Shown: positions 23,502 to 32,957, counted from the stretch's first letter. The stretch is 64,000 nucleotides of DNA from a bacterium (GCA_919901855.1 CAKKQC010000006.1:306874-370873); one strand, 5' to 3'. Numbers and translations are program-made. Notes: a model not told the origin generated them from the sequence alone.

Positions 23502-25834
23502 TCGAGCCGCTGGCCGATCTCTCCGGGGTCGCCCCCAAGCATGGCACCGTGTCGACCACGCCCGCCACCGCCTGGGAGCACGCGTTCGTGTCCGGGAACG
23601 GCAGGATGGGCGCGATGGTGTTCGGCGATCCCGCGAACGAGCTGATCATCGCCAACCACTCCCGCCTCTTCCTGCCGCTGGGCACGCGCGAGATCATTCC
23701 CGATCTGGCGAAGGTGCTCCCGGAGACGCGGAATCTGATCCGGGACGAGGGCTACGAGGCCGCGCTCGACTCCATGATCGCGAAGGCGCGGGAGCAGGGC
23801 TTTCCCGGATTGAGCTGGACCGACCCCTTTCACCCGGGATTCGAGCTGTCGATCAGGGAGGCCGTCCGGGCGCCGGCGAAGGGATACGTCCGCACGACCG
23901 ACTTCCAGACCGGCGAGGTGGCGACCCGGTGGCAGGAGGGGGGCGAGGACCGGGTCCGGTGCCTGTTCGTGTCCCGCCGTGACAACGTCATCGTGCTGTC
24001 CGAGACCGCCCGGTCGCCCGGCGCGGTCACGCTGGACCTCGAGCTGATCCCGATCGACCACCCCCTGATCCGTTCGGAGGTCGATCCCGGGAAGGAATGG
24101 TTCCTGGTCCAGAACACGTACGCGAAAGGCAAGGGCGGGTACGACGCCGCGATTCGCATCGTCGCCAAGGGGGGCAAGCTCACCTTCGCGGAGCAGACCC
24201 TGCGGGTCGAGGGCGCCGACGAACTCCTCCTGCTCATGCGCATCGTGCCGTGGAAGACGGAGGGGGAGACCTCGCCGAAGAAGCTCATGGCCGACCTCGA
24301 GGTACTGCCTGCGAGCTACGACGCGCTCATGAAGCCGCACGCCGTGACCCACGGCGGTCTTTTCAGCCGCGTGCAGCTCGATCTGCGGGGAGGCCGGGAT
24401 CGCGCGCTGGCGACCGGCGTCCTGCTCGAACGCGCGGCGGCGTCGCAGGCGTTGGCCCCGGCCCTGGTCGAGCGGATGTACGACGCCGGACGGTACGTCA
24501 TCCTCTCGTCCACGGGGGACCTGCCCCCCAATCTCCAGGGGATATGGACCGGGACGTGGGAGCCGGCCTGGTCCGGCGATTTCACCCTCGACACCAACCT
24601 CCAGCTCGCGGTCGCGCACCTGCTGTCGTGCAACACGCCGGAGCTGCTGGATCCCCTGTTCCGGCTCACGGAGTCCATGATGCCGGCCTTCCACGAGAAC
24701 GCGGTGAAGTACTACGGCTGCCGCGGCATCCTGGTCCCGCCGCGCGTGTCCAACACCGGGCTGCACCTTCACTGGGACGAGAGCTTCCCCGGCATCTTCT
24801 GGACCTGCGGGGCGGGCTGGCTCGCGCACTGGTTCCACGACTACTGGCTGCATACCGGGGACGAGGCCTTCCTGCGCGCGCGGGCCTTCCCCTTCATGAA
24901 GGAGGTCGCGCTCTTCTACCGCGACTTCCTGTTCCAGGATGTTGACGGCCGGGTCCGGTTCTCGCCCTCCTACTCGGCGGAGAACGGGATGGCGGACAAC
25001 GCCACGATGGATGTCGCGGTGGCGAAGGAACTGCTGACGAATTTCCTCGGCACGTGCGAGGCGCTCGAGCTCGAAGCCGATGGGAAACCGGTCCTCCAGA
25101 CCATCCTCGACCGGCTCCCGCCCTACCTCGTGGACGAGGGGGGGGCGCTGAAGGAATGGGCGGTGCGCGAGCAGGGCGAGCACTACGATCACCGGCACTC
25201 GTCCCATCTCTACCCCGTCTGGCAGAGCTACGAGTTCGATCCCGGCGAGACGCCCGACCTTTGGCGCGCCGCGCGGATCGCGCTGGAGCGTAGGGTCGAG
25301 TTCTCCAGGGAGACCTCGTCGCACGGACGGATGCACCAGGCGCTGGCGGCCACGCGCCTGCGCATGGCGGAGGTCGCGCTCGACCGGCTGACGGTCATGG
25401 TGACGGGGAAGTCCATGTACGAGAGCCTCGTCACCTCCCACGAGCCGGGCCAGCGGATCTTCAACGTCGACGCCAACGGGGCGATCCCCGAGATCGTCAA
25501 CACCATGCTCGTCTTCTGCTGGAAGGGCGTTCTCGATCTGCTCCCGGCCTGCCCGGAGTCGTTCCAGGAGGGCTACATTTCCGGCCTGCTCTGCCGCGGC
25601 GGCATCATCGTCGATGCCTTCGACTGGAACCTGAAGACGCGCCGGATCGAGCTCGATCTCACGTCCGCGTTCGCCCAGTTCCTGACCCTCCGGCTGCCGA
25701 ACGCGAAGCGGATCGTGTCCATGCGGTCCACGGGCGAGGGGTTCCAGGTCGCCGAGGTGCCCGGCATCCCCAACGCCCGCCGCCTCGACCTCCCCGCCAA
25801 CAGCCCCGTCAGCCTCGAACTCGGGTTCGAGTAG
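23498..25834 (+). CDS. GH95-family alpha-L-fucosidase-like enzyme
   Basis: From ATG 23498 the product is 778 residues, near full length for GH95: an N-terminal beta-domain (SGNGRMGAMVFG), a helical barrel and a C-terminal domain. DLPPNLQGIW, SAEN before GMADNATMDV (proton-donor region), HRHSSHLYPVW and FNVDANGAIPEI mark the family. The water-activating Asn-x-Asn is DTN in TLDTNLQ, so the first Asn is Asp, which may alter activity. Relatives remove terminal alpha-1,2-fucose or alpha-L-galactose from xyloglucan and other glycans. No signal peptide is clear. It follows the GH30-like gene in the glycan locus. Confidence 0.85.
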   Translation: MIEPLADLSGVAPKHGTVSTTPATAWEHAFVSGNGRMGAMVFGDPANELIIANHSRLFLPLGTREIIPDLAKVLPETRNLIRDEGYEAALDSMIAKAREQGFPGLSWTDPFHPGFELSIREAVRAPAKGYVRTTDFQTGEVATRWQEGGEDRVRCLFVSRRDNVIVLSETARSPGAVTLDLELIPIDHPLIRSEVDPGKEWFLVQNTYAKGKGGYDAAIRIVAKGGKLTFAEQTLRVEGADELLLLMRIVPWKTEGETSPKKLMADLEVLPASYDALMKPHAVTHGGLFSRVQLDLRGGRDRALATGVLLERAAASQALAPALVERMYDAGRYVILSSTGDLPPNLQGIWTGTWEPAWSGDFTLDTNLQLAVAHLLSCNTPELLDPLFRLTESMMPAFHENAVKYYGCRGILVPPRVSNTGLHLHWDESFPGIFWTCGAGWLAHWFHDYWLHTGDEAFLRARAFPFMKEVALFYRDFLFQDVDGRVRFSPSYSAENGMADNATMDVAVAKELLTNFLGTCEALELEADGKPVLQTILDRLPPYLVDEGGALKEWAVREQGEHYDHRHSSHLYPVWQSYEFDPGETPDLWRAARIALERRVEFSRETSSHGRMHQALAATRLRMAEVALDRLTVMVTGKSMYESLVTSHEPGQRIFNVDANGAIPEIVNTMLVFCWKGVLDLLPACPESFQEGYISGLLCRGGIIVDAFDWNLKTRRIELDLTSAFAQFLTLRLPNAKRIVSMRSTGEGFQVAEVPGIPNARRLDLPANSPVSLELGFE

Positions 25835-25859
25835 CCCGGCCAGCCTTCGCCGGACGTTG

Positions 25860-25886
25860 CCTCCGAAGCGGAGGTACTATAGCGGC
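25860..25886 (+). promoter_or_regulatory. Stem-loop plus -10 for a leaderless GH9 mRNA
   Basis: CCTCCG-AAG-CGGAGG (25860-25874) abuts TACTAT (25875-25880), which is followed by 6 bases and ATG 25887. There is no Shine-Dalgarno. Confidence 0.65.
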
Positions 25887-28295
25887 ATGAAGCGGGGCAT
25901 CCGTTTGGCTTTCGTCGCGATCGTTCTGGTCGGAACATCGGCGGCGGCCGGGCCGAAGCGCGAGGTCGGCGGGCTGATCGTCCAGGGGCCTTATCTGGTG
26001 TGTGGCGATGAGGGCGCCATGCTGCACATCCTCTACCGCGACCGGCCCATGATCCACGGTATGGGGGTCTTCTCGGGGCTCAACGGGTACACGAAGCCCG
26101 ACGACCTCGAGAAGATCTCCTACACGAAGAAGAAGGGCGAGGTTACGTACCGGGGCAGGGTCAGGGGCACCGGCATCGTCTTCGAGCAGACGGCCACGAT
26201 CGCGGGCGGCCGCATCCGGGTCAGGATTCGCCGGGAAGGGGCGTGGCCGAAGGACGCCTGGTGCGGGTTCCAGATCAACCTGCCCGTAGCCGACTACGGG
26301 GGGGCCGAGTACCTGGCCGACGGCCATCGGTTCATCTACCCGGCCGGGTACGCCAAGGACTGGAAGTTCCCGAACGGGATCAAGCGGCTCGAGTGCCACC
26401 TGGGGGTGCCGTCCCGGAACATCGTCTTCGAGTACGCGGACGGCCTCTCGATCGAGGACCACCGGCGGTTCGACGCGCCCAATCTCGTCGTCAGCATCGG
26501 CCTGCCGGAGGACGGGCGGGAGATCGAGTTCTTCATCACGCTGCCGGACCTGCAGGACGAGCCGCCGCTGCGGGCCGTGCGCTGGTCCCGTATCGGGTAT
26601 CCCGCGGCAGGCGAGAAGGTCGTGGTGCTCGAGTGGCCGAAGGGCTCGACGCCGCCCGGCGACGGGGTCCGGATCGAGGACCGCTCGGGCCGCGTAGTGA
26701 AGCAGGGCCGGTTCGGGAAGACGCAGGTCGTGGACTATATGCAGGACAGCTTCGCCACGTTCGACTTCTCGGACGTGAAGGAGCCCGGCGAGTACCGGAT
26801 CGTCTGGTCAGGCGGGGAGACGGACTGGTTCCCCATCCGGGCTTCGGTCTTCGAGGACCGGCTCTGGCATCCGACGCTGGACACCTTCATTCCGTTCGAG
26901 ATGTGCCATGCCTCCGTTACATTCCCGGACGGCGTGACCGGGCATGGGGCCTGCCACCTCGACGACGGCTCGCGTATCGCGGCGCACTTCACGGGGCCCG
27001 ACGGCTTCGTTTCGTACGAGTGCGAGGGGACGCCCTTCAAGGCGGGGGAGCACATTCCGCTCGGCACGGGCGGCTGGCACGACGCCGGCGACTTCGACCT
27101 CAACGTACCGGCCCAGTCGTTCGTGGTCTGGACGCTCGCGCTGGCGTGGGAGGAGTTCCACCTCGACCGCGACGTCGCCACGCTGGATACGGTCTCGGGA
27201 TCGTTCGCGGCGGGCAAGCCCGACGGGGCGCCCGACATCCTCCAGCAGGTCGAGTGGGGGGTGACGTGGCTCCTCCGGATGCAGCAGGCGGACGGCCGCG
27301 TGTGGAACGGCGTCTGCGAGCAGGCGGGCCGGAGGTCCGGGAAACCCGTGGACCGGATGACGGACGGCGTGGCCGGCAACGAAGACGACCGCCAGGTCTA
27401 CGTCGACTACCACGCGGACACCCAGTTGAACTTCGTCATCGCGACGGCGGCGGCCAGCCGGGCCTTGGCCGGCCTGTGGCCCGAGCTGGCGGGGCGGTGC
27501 CTCACGGCGTCGCGCCAGGCCTTCGAGTACTTCCGGGGGCACCCGGAGGTCTACCGGCCGGGGTCGTACGCGGCCGCGGGCGTGAAGGGCAGGGAGCGCG
27601 ACGGGTCGGTCATGGCGGCGGCGACCGAGCTCTACCTCACCACGACCGACACCGGCTATCTCGCGGTCATCGAGGGGCTGGCCGGTGCGCTGGCCGACCC
27701 CGGGTTCCTCAAGTTCGAGTGGCCGCTCCCGCGGGACACGCAGGCCGGGGGCTTCCGGTACGCGCCGCCGTTCCTGGCCCGGCTCCATCCCCGGCTGTCC
27801 GCGGGCCCGCTCAGGAACGCCGTCGCCACGGTCTGCCGCCGGGCGGCGAGGCGGATCGCGGCCCGCGCCGCGATGCGGCCGTGGCCGCTCGAGACCTGGG
27901 AGTTCGGGCAGTGGGGCAACAGCCCGACCGCCTACGCGCGCGCGTTCGACGTCTACTGGCTGACGCGCGTCGTCCCGGACGTCGTGCCGCCCTCGACGGC
28001 CCTGCGGAACATGCTCTGGGTATTCGGCCTGCACCCGACCTGCGATACGGTTTTCGTCGCCGGGCTCGGCTACCCGGAGCCCCGGTACCTCTACAACTGC
28101 CACCTGCACGCCATGCACGGGTTCGCGCCCGCGAGCATCCCGGGCGCGGTCATTCCCGGCATGGGCGGGTTCTGGTACTCGGGCGTCGTCTGCTACATCG
28201 ACGAGTACGGCTGGTACGGTAACAACGAGGCCTGCATCTACACGGCGGCCCAGTACATATTCGCGGTCAATGCGATGCGGGCGATGGGATACTAG
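25887..28295 (+). CDS. GH9 endoglucanase/exo-beta-glycosidase with N-terminal Ig-like domain
   Basis: The 802-residue product starts with a signal peptide (GIRLAFVAIVLVGTSAAAG). About 200 residues without a recognised domain follow, then a CelD-type N-terminal Ig-like domain (roughly 225-325, with FSDVKEPGEYRIVWSG), then the (alpha/alpha)6 GH9 barrel. GGWHDAGDFDLN contains the base pair D399/D402, and YGNNEACIYTAAQ near the C-terminus contains proton donor E781. GH9 enzymes cut beta-1,4-glucan or related chains. It has its own leaderless-type promoter and leads directly into an AKR gene. I see no cellulose-binding module. Confidence 0.87.
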   Translation: MKRGIRLAFVAIVLVGTSAAAGPKREVGGLIVQGPYLVCGDEGAMLHILYRDRPMIHGMGVFSGLNGYTKPDDLEKISYTKKKGEVTYRGRVRGTGIVFEQTATIAGGRIRVRIRREGAWPKDAWCGFQINLPVADYGGAEYLADGHRFIYPAGYAKDWKFPNGIKRLECHLGVPSRNIVFEYADGLSIEDHRRFDAPNLVVSIGLPEDGREIEFFITLPDLQDEPPLRAVRWSRIGYPAAGEKVVVLEWPKGSTPPGDGVRIEDRSGRVVKQGRFGKTQVVDYMQDSFATFDFSDVKEPGEYRIVWSGGETDWFPIRASVFEDRLWHPTLDTFIPFEMCHASVTFPDGVTGHGACHLDDGSRIAAHFTGPDGFVSYECEGTPFKAGEHIPLGTGGWHDAGDFDLNVPAQSFVVWTLALAWEEFHLDRDVATLDTVSGSFAAGKPDGAPDILQQVEWGVTWLLRMQQADGRVWNGVCEQAGRRSGKPVDRMTDGVAGNEDDRQVYVDYHADTQLNFVIATAAASRALAGLWPELAGRCLTASRQAFEYFRGHPEVYRPGSYAAAGVKGRERDGSVMAAATELYLTTTDTGYLAVIEGLAGALADPGFLKFEWPLPRDTQAGGFRYAPPFLARLHPRLSAGPLRNAVATVCRRAARRIAARAAMRPWPLETWEFGQWGNSPTAYARAFDVYWLTRVVPDVVPPSTALRNMLWVFGLHPTCDTVFVAGLGYPEPRYLYNCHLHAMHGFAPASIPGAVIPGMGGFWYSGVVCYIDEYGWYGNNEACIYTAAQYIFAVNAMRAMGY

Positions 28296-28300
28296 GGCGG

Positions 28301-29275
28301 ATGCAGTACACGGAGGTCGGGCGCACGGGTATCCGGGTCTCGCGGCTCTGCTTCGGCACGATGTCCTTCGGCGGCGACGCGGACGAGGCGATGTCCGCGA
28401 AGCTGTTCAAGCGGTGCCGCGACGCCGGGATCACGTTCTTCGACTGCGCCAACGTCTACTCGCACGGCCGGGCGGAAGAGATCCTGGGGAAACTGATGAA
28501 GGGCTCGCGGGACGAGCTTGTCATTACGACCAAGGTCTTTGGGAAGATGGGCGACGGGCCCGAGGACTCCGGGCTCTCCCGTCCCGCTATCGTGAAGGCT
28601 ATCGACGATAGCCTCCGGCGGCTGGGCACCGACCACGTGGACTTCTACTTCTGCCACATGTTCGATCCGGCCGTGCCGATGGAGGAGACGCTTCGCGCCA
28701 TCGACGACCTCGTGCGCGAGGGCAAGGTCCGCCACCCCGCGATCTCGAACTGGGCCGCGTGGCGGATCGAGAAGGCGCTGGGTGTGTGCGCCCTCCGCAA
28801 GTATGCGCGGGTCGCGCTGCTTCAACCCATGTACAGCCTGGTGAAGCGGCAGGCCGAGACCGAGATCCTGCCGATGGCCCTCGACGAGGGGCTGGGTGTG
28901 ATCCCGTACAGCCCGCTGGCCGGCGGCCTGCTCTCGGGCAAGTACGCGGGGGGCACGAAGCCCGCAGCGGGGCGGTTCAACACCAACGCCATGTACGAGA
29001 AGCGGTACGGCGAGGCCTGGGTGCACGACACGGCGGCCAGGTTCGCGGAGCACGCGCGGGGTGCGGGGCACCACCCGGTCGCCCTCGCGAACGCCTGGGT
29101 GATGTCGCACCCGGCCGTCACCGCCCCCATCATCGGGGCGCGGAACCTGGACCAGCTCGAGCCCGCGCTCGGGGCCGTGGACATCCCGATGACGGAGACG
29201 CTTCGGCGGGAGATCTCGGCGCTGTCGCGCGAGCCCGCCGTCGCGACCGACCGGACCGAGGAGCGGACGAACTGA
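28301..29275 (+). CDS. Aldo/keto reductase
   Basis: The 324-residue product has the complete AKR tetrad: D48 and Y53 in FDCANVYSHGRAEE, K78 in ITTKVF, H119 in YFCHMFDP. PYSPLAGGLLSGKY and PIIGARNLDQLEPAL are standard for the family. It resembles the broad aryl-alcohol/sugar-aldehyde reductases (AKR12-like); substrate unknown. A GATACT (28288-28293) 7 bases before ATG overlaps the GH9 stop, so separate transcription is possible, but the 5-base gap suggests co-expression. It is the second AKR in the window and is not the YghZ type. Confidence 0.83.
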   Translation: MQYTEVGRTGIRVSRLCFGTMSFGGDADEAMSAKLFKRCRDAGITFFDCANVYSHGRAEEILGKLMKGSRDELVITTKVFGKMGDGPEDSGLSRPAIVKAIDDSLRRLGTDHVDFYFCHMFDPAVPMEETLRAIDDLVREGKVRHPAISNWAAWRIEKALGVCALRKYARVALLQPMYSLVKRQAETEILPMALDEGLGVIPYSPLAGGLLSGKYAGGTKPAAGRFNTNAMYEKRYGEAWVHDTAARFAEHARGAGHHPVALANAWVMSHPAVTAPIIGARNLDQLEPALGAVDIPMTETLRREISALSREPAVATDRTEERTN

Positions 29276-29301
29276 AGGCCCGCGACGAGCTGCTCGCCCG
29301 G

Positions 29302-31245
29302 ATGCGGGCCCGGCCGGACGATCCGTGGCCGCGCGGCGAGGGCCACGTCATCCTCGCGGTGCCCGGGAGCCGGGAGGAGGACAAGGGCTATCACGAGCCG
29401 GGCGGAAGCCTGAGCCCCGGCGTCGGCACGTTCGGGGTCTCGGTCTGGGCCCTGGACCGGGAAGGCCGCCCGGTCGCCACCGGCGAGGGGATGCCGCTCG
29501 GAGACATCGTCCAGCGGTTCGTCCGGGCCGGAAGCGGGAACGTGCCGGGCATTGAGACCGTGACGCCTCACTTCCGCGCCTGCTGGACCGTCGAGCGGCG
29601 CGGCCGGTGGCGGCTCGCGGTGACCCCGGGCACGAGCGCGCCGCCCCGGCTCGCGATCGTCGTCCGGAGTCCCGGGCCGGCCGGGGGCCCCGTGACGAGC
29701 CTGGTCCGTGACGGCCGGCGGCTGGTCGTCAACGGCCGGTGGTCCGTCACGGTGACCCCGGACCCCCTGGCCGTGGCTGTCGGCGAGGAGGGGCGCGAGG
29801 GGTGGACACACGAGCGCGCGGAAGCGCTCCGGTGGGATGGCGACGCGGGATGGGGCTACGCGCGGATCGAGCTGGGGGGGAGGCACGAGTCCGTGGTCGA
29901 GATAGCGGGGCCCGCTCCCGATCCGGAACCGGAACTCGCCGGCGCCCCGTGCCGGCCGGTCCTCCGGCTCGACCTTCCCGACGCCCAATTCACGGCGTGC
30001 CTCGAGGCCCAGGTCGCGCACCTCATGATGGGACTCGTGGGGCGGGAGACGCGGCCCGGGGATCCGACCAACTACCCCCTCCCATGGCTGCGCGACGGCG
30101 CCCACGTGCTGGCGGCCCTCGCCGGCGCGGGAATGCTCGAGTCGGCGAAGGTGCTGGCGGAGAAGTTCGCCTCCGACGACTTCTTCGGCGGATTCGGCGC
30201 GGAAGGGGACTCGCCGGGGCTCGCGATCTGGGCGCTCGACGAGGTGAGCGTGCGGCTGCGGGATCAGGGCTTCGACCGCTGGCTTTTGCCCCACGTCAGG
30301 CGGAAGGCCGGGTGGATCGTGGAGATGGCCCACTCCCTGGAAACGATCAACATGCCGTTCTCCGGCCCGATCGTGCCGCTGCACCGGGAGCGCCCCGACC
30401 TCGACGTGATCGCCCAGCCGACGCGCGACGGGCTCGTGGTGGGACGCATGGACAACCACTACCCCCTCCTCTTCGTGAACGCCGTGTGCTACACGGCGCT
30501 CAACCGGGCGGCGAGGCTCGCGGACCGCGTGGGCGAGGGCGCGGACGCGAACCGGTGGCGGCAGGAGGCCGGCGGGATAATGAACGCGTGGGCCCGCTGC
30601 CTCGACACGGACGAGGCGCGGAACGAGCGGACCTACATCTTCAGCCTGTGGCCGTCGGGGGTCGCCGCGCGCGTGCCCGCGCCTTTCCGGCGGAGGCTGG
30701 AGGAACGCTGGGACCAGGTGCGGACGCGGGAGCTGGGGTTCGTCGGGCCGCGGCTGTGGACCTACTTCGACTTCGCGGAGGCGCACCAGTGGCTCTTCCT
30801 CGGCGAGCCGGACCGGGCCCGGTCGACCCTGCGCTGGTACCTCGACCACCAGACCTCGCCGGGGCTTTTCACCTGGTGGGAAGGCGACGGCGAGGAGAAC
30901 ACGTTCCACCGCTGGGAGGACGTGCGGGGCTGGGTGACCCCGAAGCACGTGACGCCGCACTACTGGACCGCCGCGCAGGCCCTGGCTCTCCAGCTGGACA
31001 TGCTGGTCCATGTCGCGCCCGGAGCACAGGGCCCCGTGCTCGTCATCGGGGCGGGGGTGCCGTCCGAGTGGCGGGAACGCGCGCACGGCGTCGAGCGCCT
31101 GCCGACGGCGGCGGGGGATGTGGATTGGCGGTGGGAATCGGGTAGGATGCGGGTACGCGTTCGGAGAGGGGGCAAGCCGGCCGTCCGGCTGGGGCCGGCG
31201 TATCCTGCGGGCGCGAAGGTCGAGGTCGAATACACGGAATCATGA
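29302..31245 (+). CDS. Six-hairpin glycosidase-like protein of unknown specificity
   Basis: The C-terminal 400 residues of this 647-residue product read as an (alpha/alpha)6 toroid of the glucoamylase/GH15-like type (YPLPWLRDGAHVLAALAGAG, GRMDNHYPLLFVNAVCY, WTYFDFAEAHQWLF), with Glu in WEGDGEENTFHRWED as a possible catalytic residue. The N-terminal 200 residues are beta-rich. No signal peptide is seen. The start is uncertain: ATG 29302 is the first standard codon after the AKR stop, but a CTG at 29272 overlapping that stop (CTGA) would add 10 residues. It overlaps the next gene region by ATGA at 31242. I do not recognise a named GH family. Confidence 0.65.
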   Translation: MRARPDDPWPRGEGHVILAVPGSREEDKGYHEPGGSLSPGVGTFGVSVWALDREGRPVATGEGMPLGDIVQRFVRAGSGNVPGIETVTPHFRACWTVERRGRWRLAVTPGTSAPPRLAIVVRSPGPAGGPVTSLVRDGRRLVVNGRWSVTVTPDPLAVAVGEEGREGWTHERAEALRWDGDAGWGYARIELGGRHESVVEIAGPAPDPEPELAGAPCRPVLRLDLPDAQFTACLEAQVAHLMMGLVGRETRPGDPTNYPLPWLRDGAHVLAALAGAGMLESAKVLAEKFASDDFFGGFGAEGDSPGLAIWALDEVSVRLRDQGFDRWLLPHVRRKAGWIVEMAHSLETINMPFSGPIVPLHRERPDLDVIAQPTRDGLVVGRMDNHYPLLFVNAVCYTALNRAARLADRVGEGADANRWRQEAGGIMNAWARCLDTDEARNERTYIFSLWPSGVAARVPAPFRRRLEERWDQVRTRELGFVGPRLWTYFDFAEAHQWLFLGEPDRARSTLRWYLDHQTSPGLFTWWEGDGEENTFHRWEDVRGWVTPKHVTPHYWTAAQALALQLDMLVHVAPGAQGPVLVIGAGVPSEWRERAHGVERLPTAAGDVDWRWESGRMRVRVRRGGKPAVRLGPAYPAGAKVEVEYTES

Positions 31246-31271
31246 CCGGAAGGTCGCAAGAGGAGGCACCG

Positions 31272-32324
31272 ATGGACGCGTTCAAGGACATGCTGGGATT
31301 GGGAAGCCTGCCGATGCTGTCGGGGGCGCAGAGCCGGTCGATCTCGGCCGAGAACCCGAAGGGCGAGGTTGGCGGCGGCGCGAAGGCGGTACCAGACGCC
31401 GGGAACGCGGGAGCCAAGCTGGGTACCGGGTGGAAGATTCGTCCCTGCATCACCCTCCCCAGGGGGTCCACGACGACGCTGGCCGAGATCGAAGGTCCGG
31501 GGGCGATCACGCACATCTGGATCACGTGCGACCAGAAGTCGTACCGGTCCTGCGTCCTGCGCATGTACTGGGACGGCGAGGCGGCGCCGTCGGTCGAGGT
31601 CCCGGTCGGCGACTTCTTCGCCTGCGGCCACGCTCTCCGGTACAAGGTGAACTCGATCCCGGTGGCCGTGAACCCGTCCGGGGGCTTCAACTCCTATTGG
31701 CCGATGCCGTTCCGGAAATCGTGCAAGATCACGATCGAGAACCAGGGGCTCGAGGACCTCGGCGGGTTCTTCTACCAGGTCAGCTACGAGCTCCGCGACA
31801 TCCCGGAGGAGGCGGCGTCGTTCCACGCCCAGTGGCGGCGGAGCATGACGACGCGGGAGAAGCCCGAGCACGTGCTCGTGGAAGGCATCAAGGGGACGGG
31901 GCACTACGTCGGCACGTTCCTCGCGTGGACCCAGTTCTCGAACGGCTGGTGGGGCGAGGGCGAGATGAAGTTCTTCATGGACGGCGACGGCGCCAACCCC
32001 ACGATCTGCGGCACGGGCACCGAGGACTACTTCGGCGGCGCCTGGTGCTTCGGCGACACTTTCTCGACCGCGTTCCTGGGCTACCCCCTGTGGCGCCGCG
32101 AAGCGGAGGAAGTGCCCAAGCACGCCCTGTACCGCTGGCACATCCTGGACCCGATCAGGTTCAGGAAGGATCTCAAGGTCACGATCCAGGCCCTCGGTTG
32201 GTGGCCCGGCGGCAAGTACGAGCCGCTGACGGACGACATCGCGTCGGTGGCGTACTGGTACCAGCGCGAACCGCACGCCGCGTTCCCGGCGTTCCCGCCG
32301 GTCGAGGCGCGCTGGCCGAGGTAG
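31272..32324 (+). CDS. GH172 (DUF2961) glycosidase
   Basis: The product is 350 residues. ATG 31272 has AGAGGAGG 5 bases upstream, better than ATG 31242 in the same frame. It is a compact DUF2961 member: RSISAENPKGEVGGG, ITHIWITCDQ, LRMYWDGEAAPSVEVPVGDFF, then GTGTEDYFGGAW with conserved E251. DUF2961 is now glycoside hydrolase family GH172, whose characterised members act on alpha-D-fructofuranosyl or alpha-D-arabinofuranosyl bonds. No signal peptide is visible and the length equals a single-domain protein. It closes the co-directional glycan locus begun at 18784. Confidence 0.88.
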   Translation: MDAFKDMLGLGSLPMLSGAQSRSISAENPKGEVGGGAKAVPDAGNAGAKLGTGWKIRPCITLPRGSTTTLAEIEGPGAITHIWITCDQKSYRSCVLRMYWDGEAAPSVEVPVGDFFACGHALRYKVNSIPVAVNPSGGFNSYWPMPFRKSCKITIENQGLEDLGGFFYQVSYELRDIPEEAASFHAQWRRSMTTREKPEHVLVEGIKGTGHYVGTFLAWTQFSNGWWGEGEMKFFMDGDGANPTICGTGTEDYFGGAWCFGDTFSTAFLGYPLWRREAEEVPKHALYRWHILDPIRFRKDLKVTIQALGWWPGGKYEPLTDDIASVAYWYQREPHAAFPAFPPVEARWPR

Positions 32325-32343
32325 CCGTCACGTTCCGCCGGGC

Positions 32344-32355
32344 TATGATGACAGC
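32344..32355 (+). promoter_or_regulatory. -10 element for a leaderless GNAT mRNA
   Basis: TATGAT (32344-32349), 6 bases, ATG 32356; no Shine-Dalgarno. It lies just after the GH172 stop. Confidence 0.6.
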
Positions 32356-32883
32356 ATGGAGATTGAGACCGAGCGGCTGCTGATACGCGAGTTCAGGGAG
32401 ACGGACTTCCTGACGACTCACGAATACGGGTCCGATCTGGAGACCACCCGCTACACGCTGTTCGGGCCGAACGAGGAGAAGGACACCCGCGACTTCCTCG
32501 CGCGGGTCGTGGCGGAGCAGGGATCGGAAGCGAGGACGGGCTTCGACCTCGCCATCGAGCTCAAAGCCGGGTCCCGGCACATCGGCGGAATCACGCTGTG
32601 GATCAGGGGCAAGGAGACGGGCGAGATCGGGTACGTGATCCACAAAGACTACTGGGGCAAGGGCTATGTTCCGGAGGCGGCCCGGGCGCTCGTGAACCAC
32701 GCGTTCCGGACGCTCAAGCTCCACCGTGTGTATGCCCGGTGCCACACGGACAACGCCGGCTCGGTTCGCGTCATGGAGAAGCTCGGGATGCGGAGAGAAG
32801 GGCATCTCCGCAAGGACCTCTGGATGAAGGGCTATTGGCGGGACTCATACCTCTACGCCATCCTCGACGAGGAATGGCGCTGA
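32356..32883 (+). CDS. GNAT acetyltransferase, RimJ/RimL type
   Basis: The 175-residue product fits a single GNAT domain: METERLLIREF-like start (MEIETERLLIREF), IGGITLWIRGKETGEIGYVI (strands 4-5), WGKGYVPEA as the acetyl-CoA loop (Q/RxxGxG/A equivalent), and NAGSVRVMEKLGMRREGHLRKD at the end, typical of the branch that acetylates protein N-termini or small molecules. The target is not inferable. It is expressed from its own promoter and followed by a TA pair 75 bases on. Confidence 0.87.
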   Translation: MEIETERLLIREFRETDFLTTHEYGSDLETTRYTLFGPNEEKDTRDFLARVVAEQGSEARTGFDLAIELKAGSRHIGGITLWIRGKETGEIGYVIHKDYWGKGYVPEAARALVNHAFRTLKLHRVYARCHTDNAGSVRVMEKLGMRREGHLRKDLWMKGYWRDSYLYAILDEEWR

Positions 32884-32957
32884 CCGCATCGCTCTGGTCG
32901 GAGCCGATGGGGCGGGTGTGTGCGAGAATGGGGGCAGGACGAGGAAGGTGGTAACGG

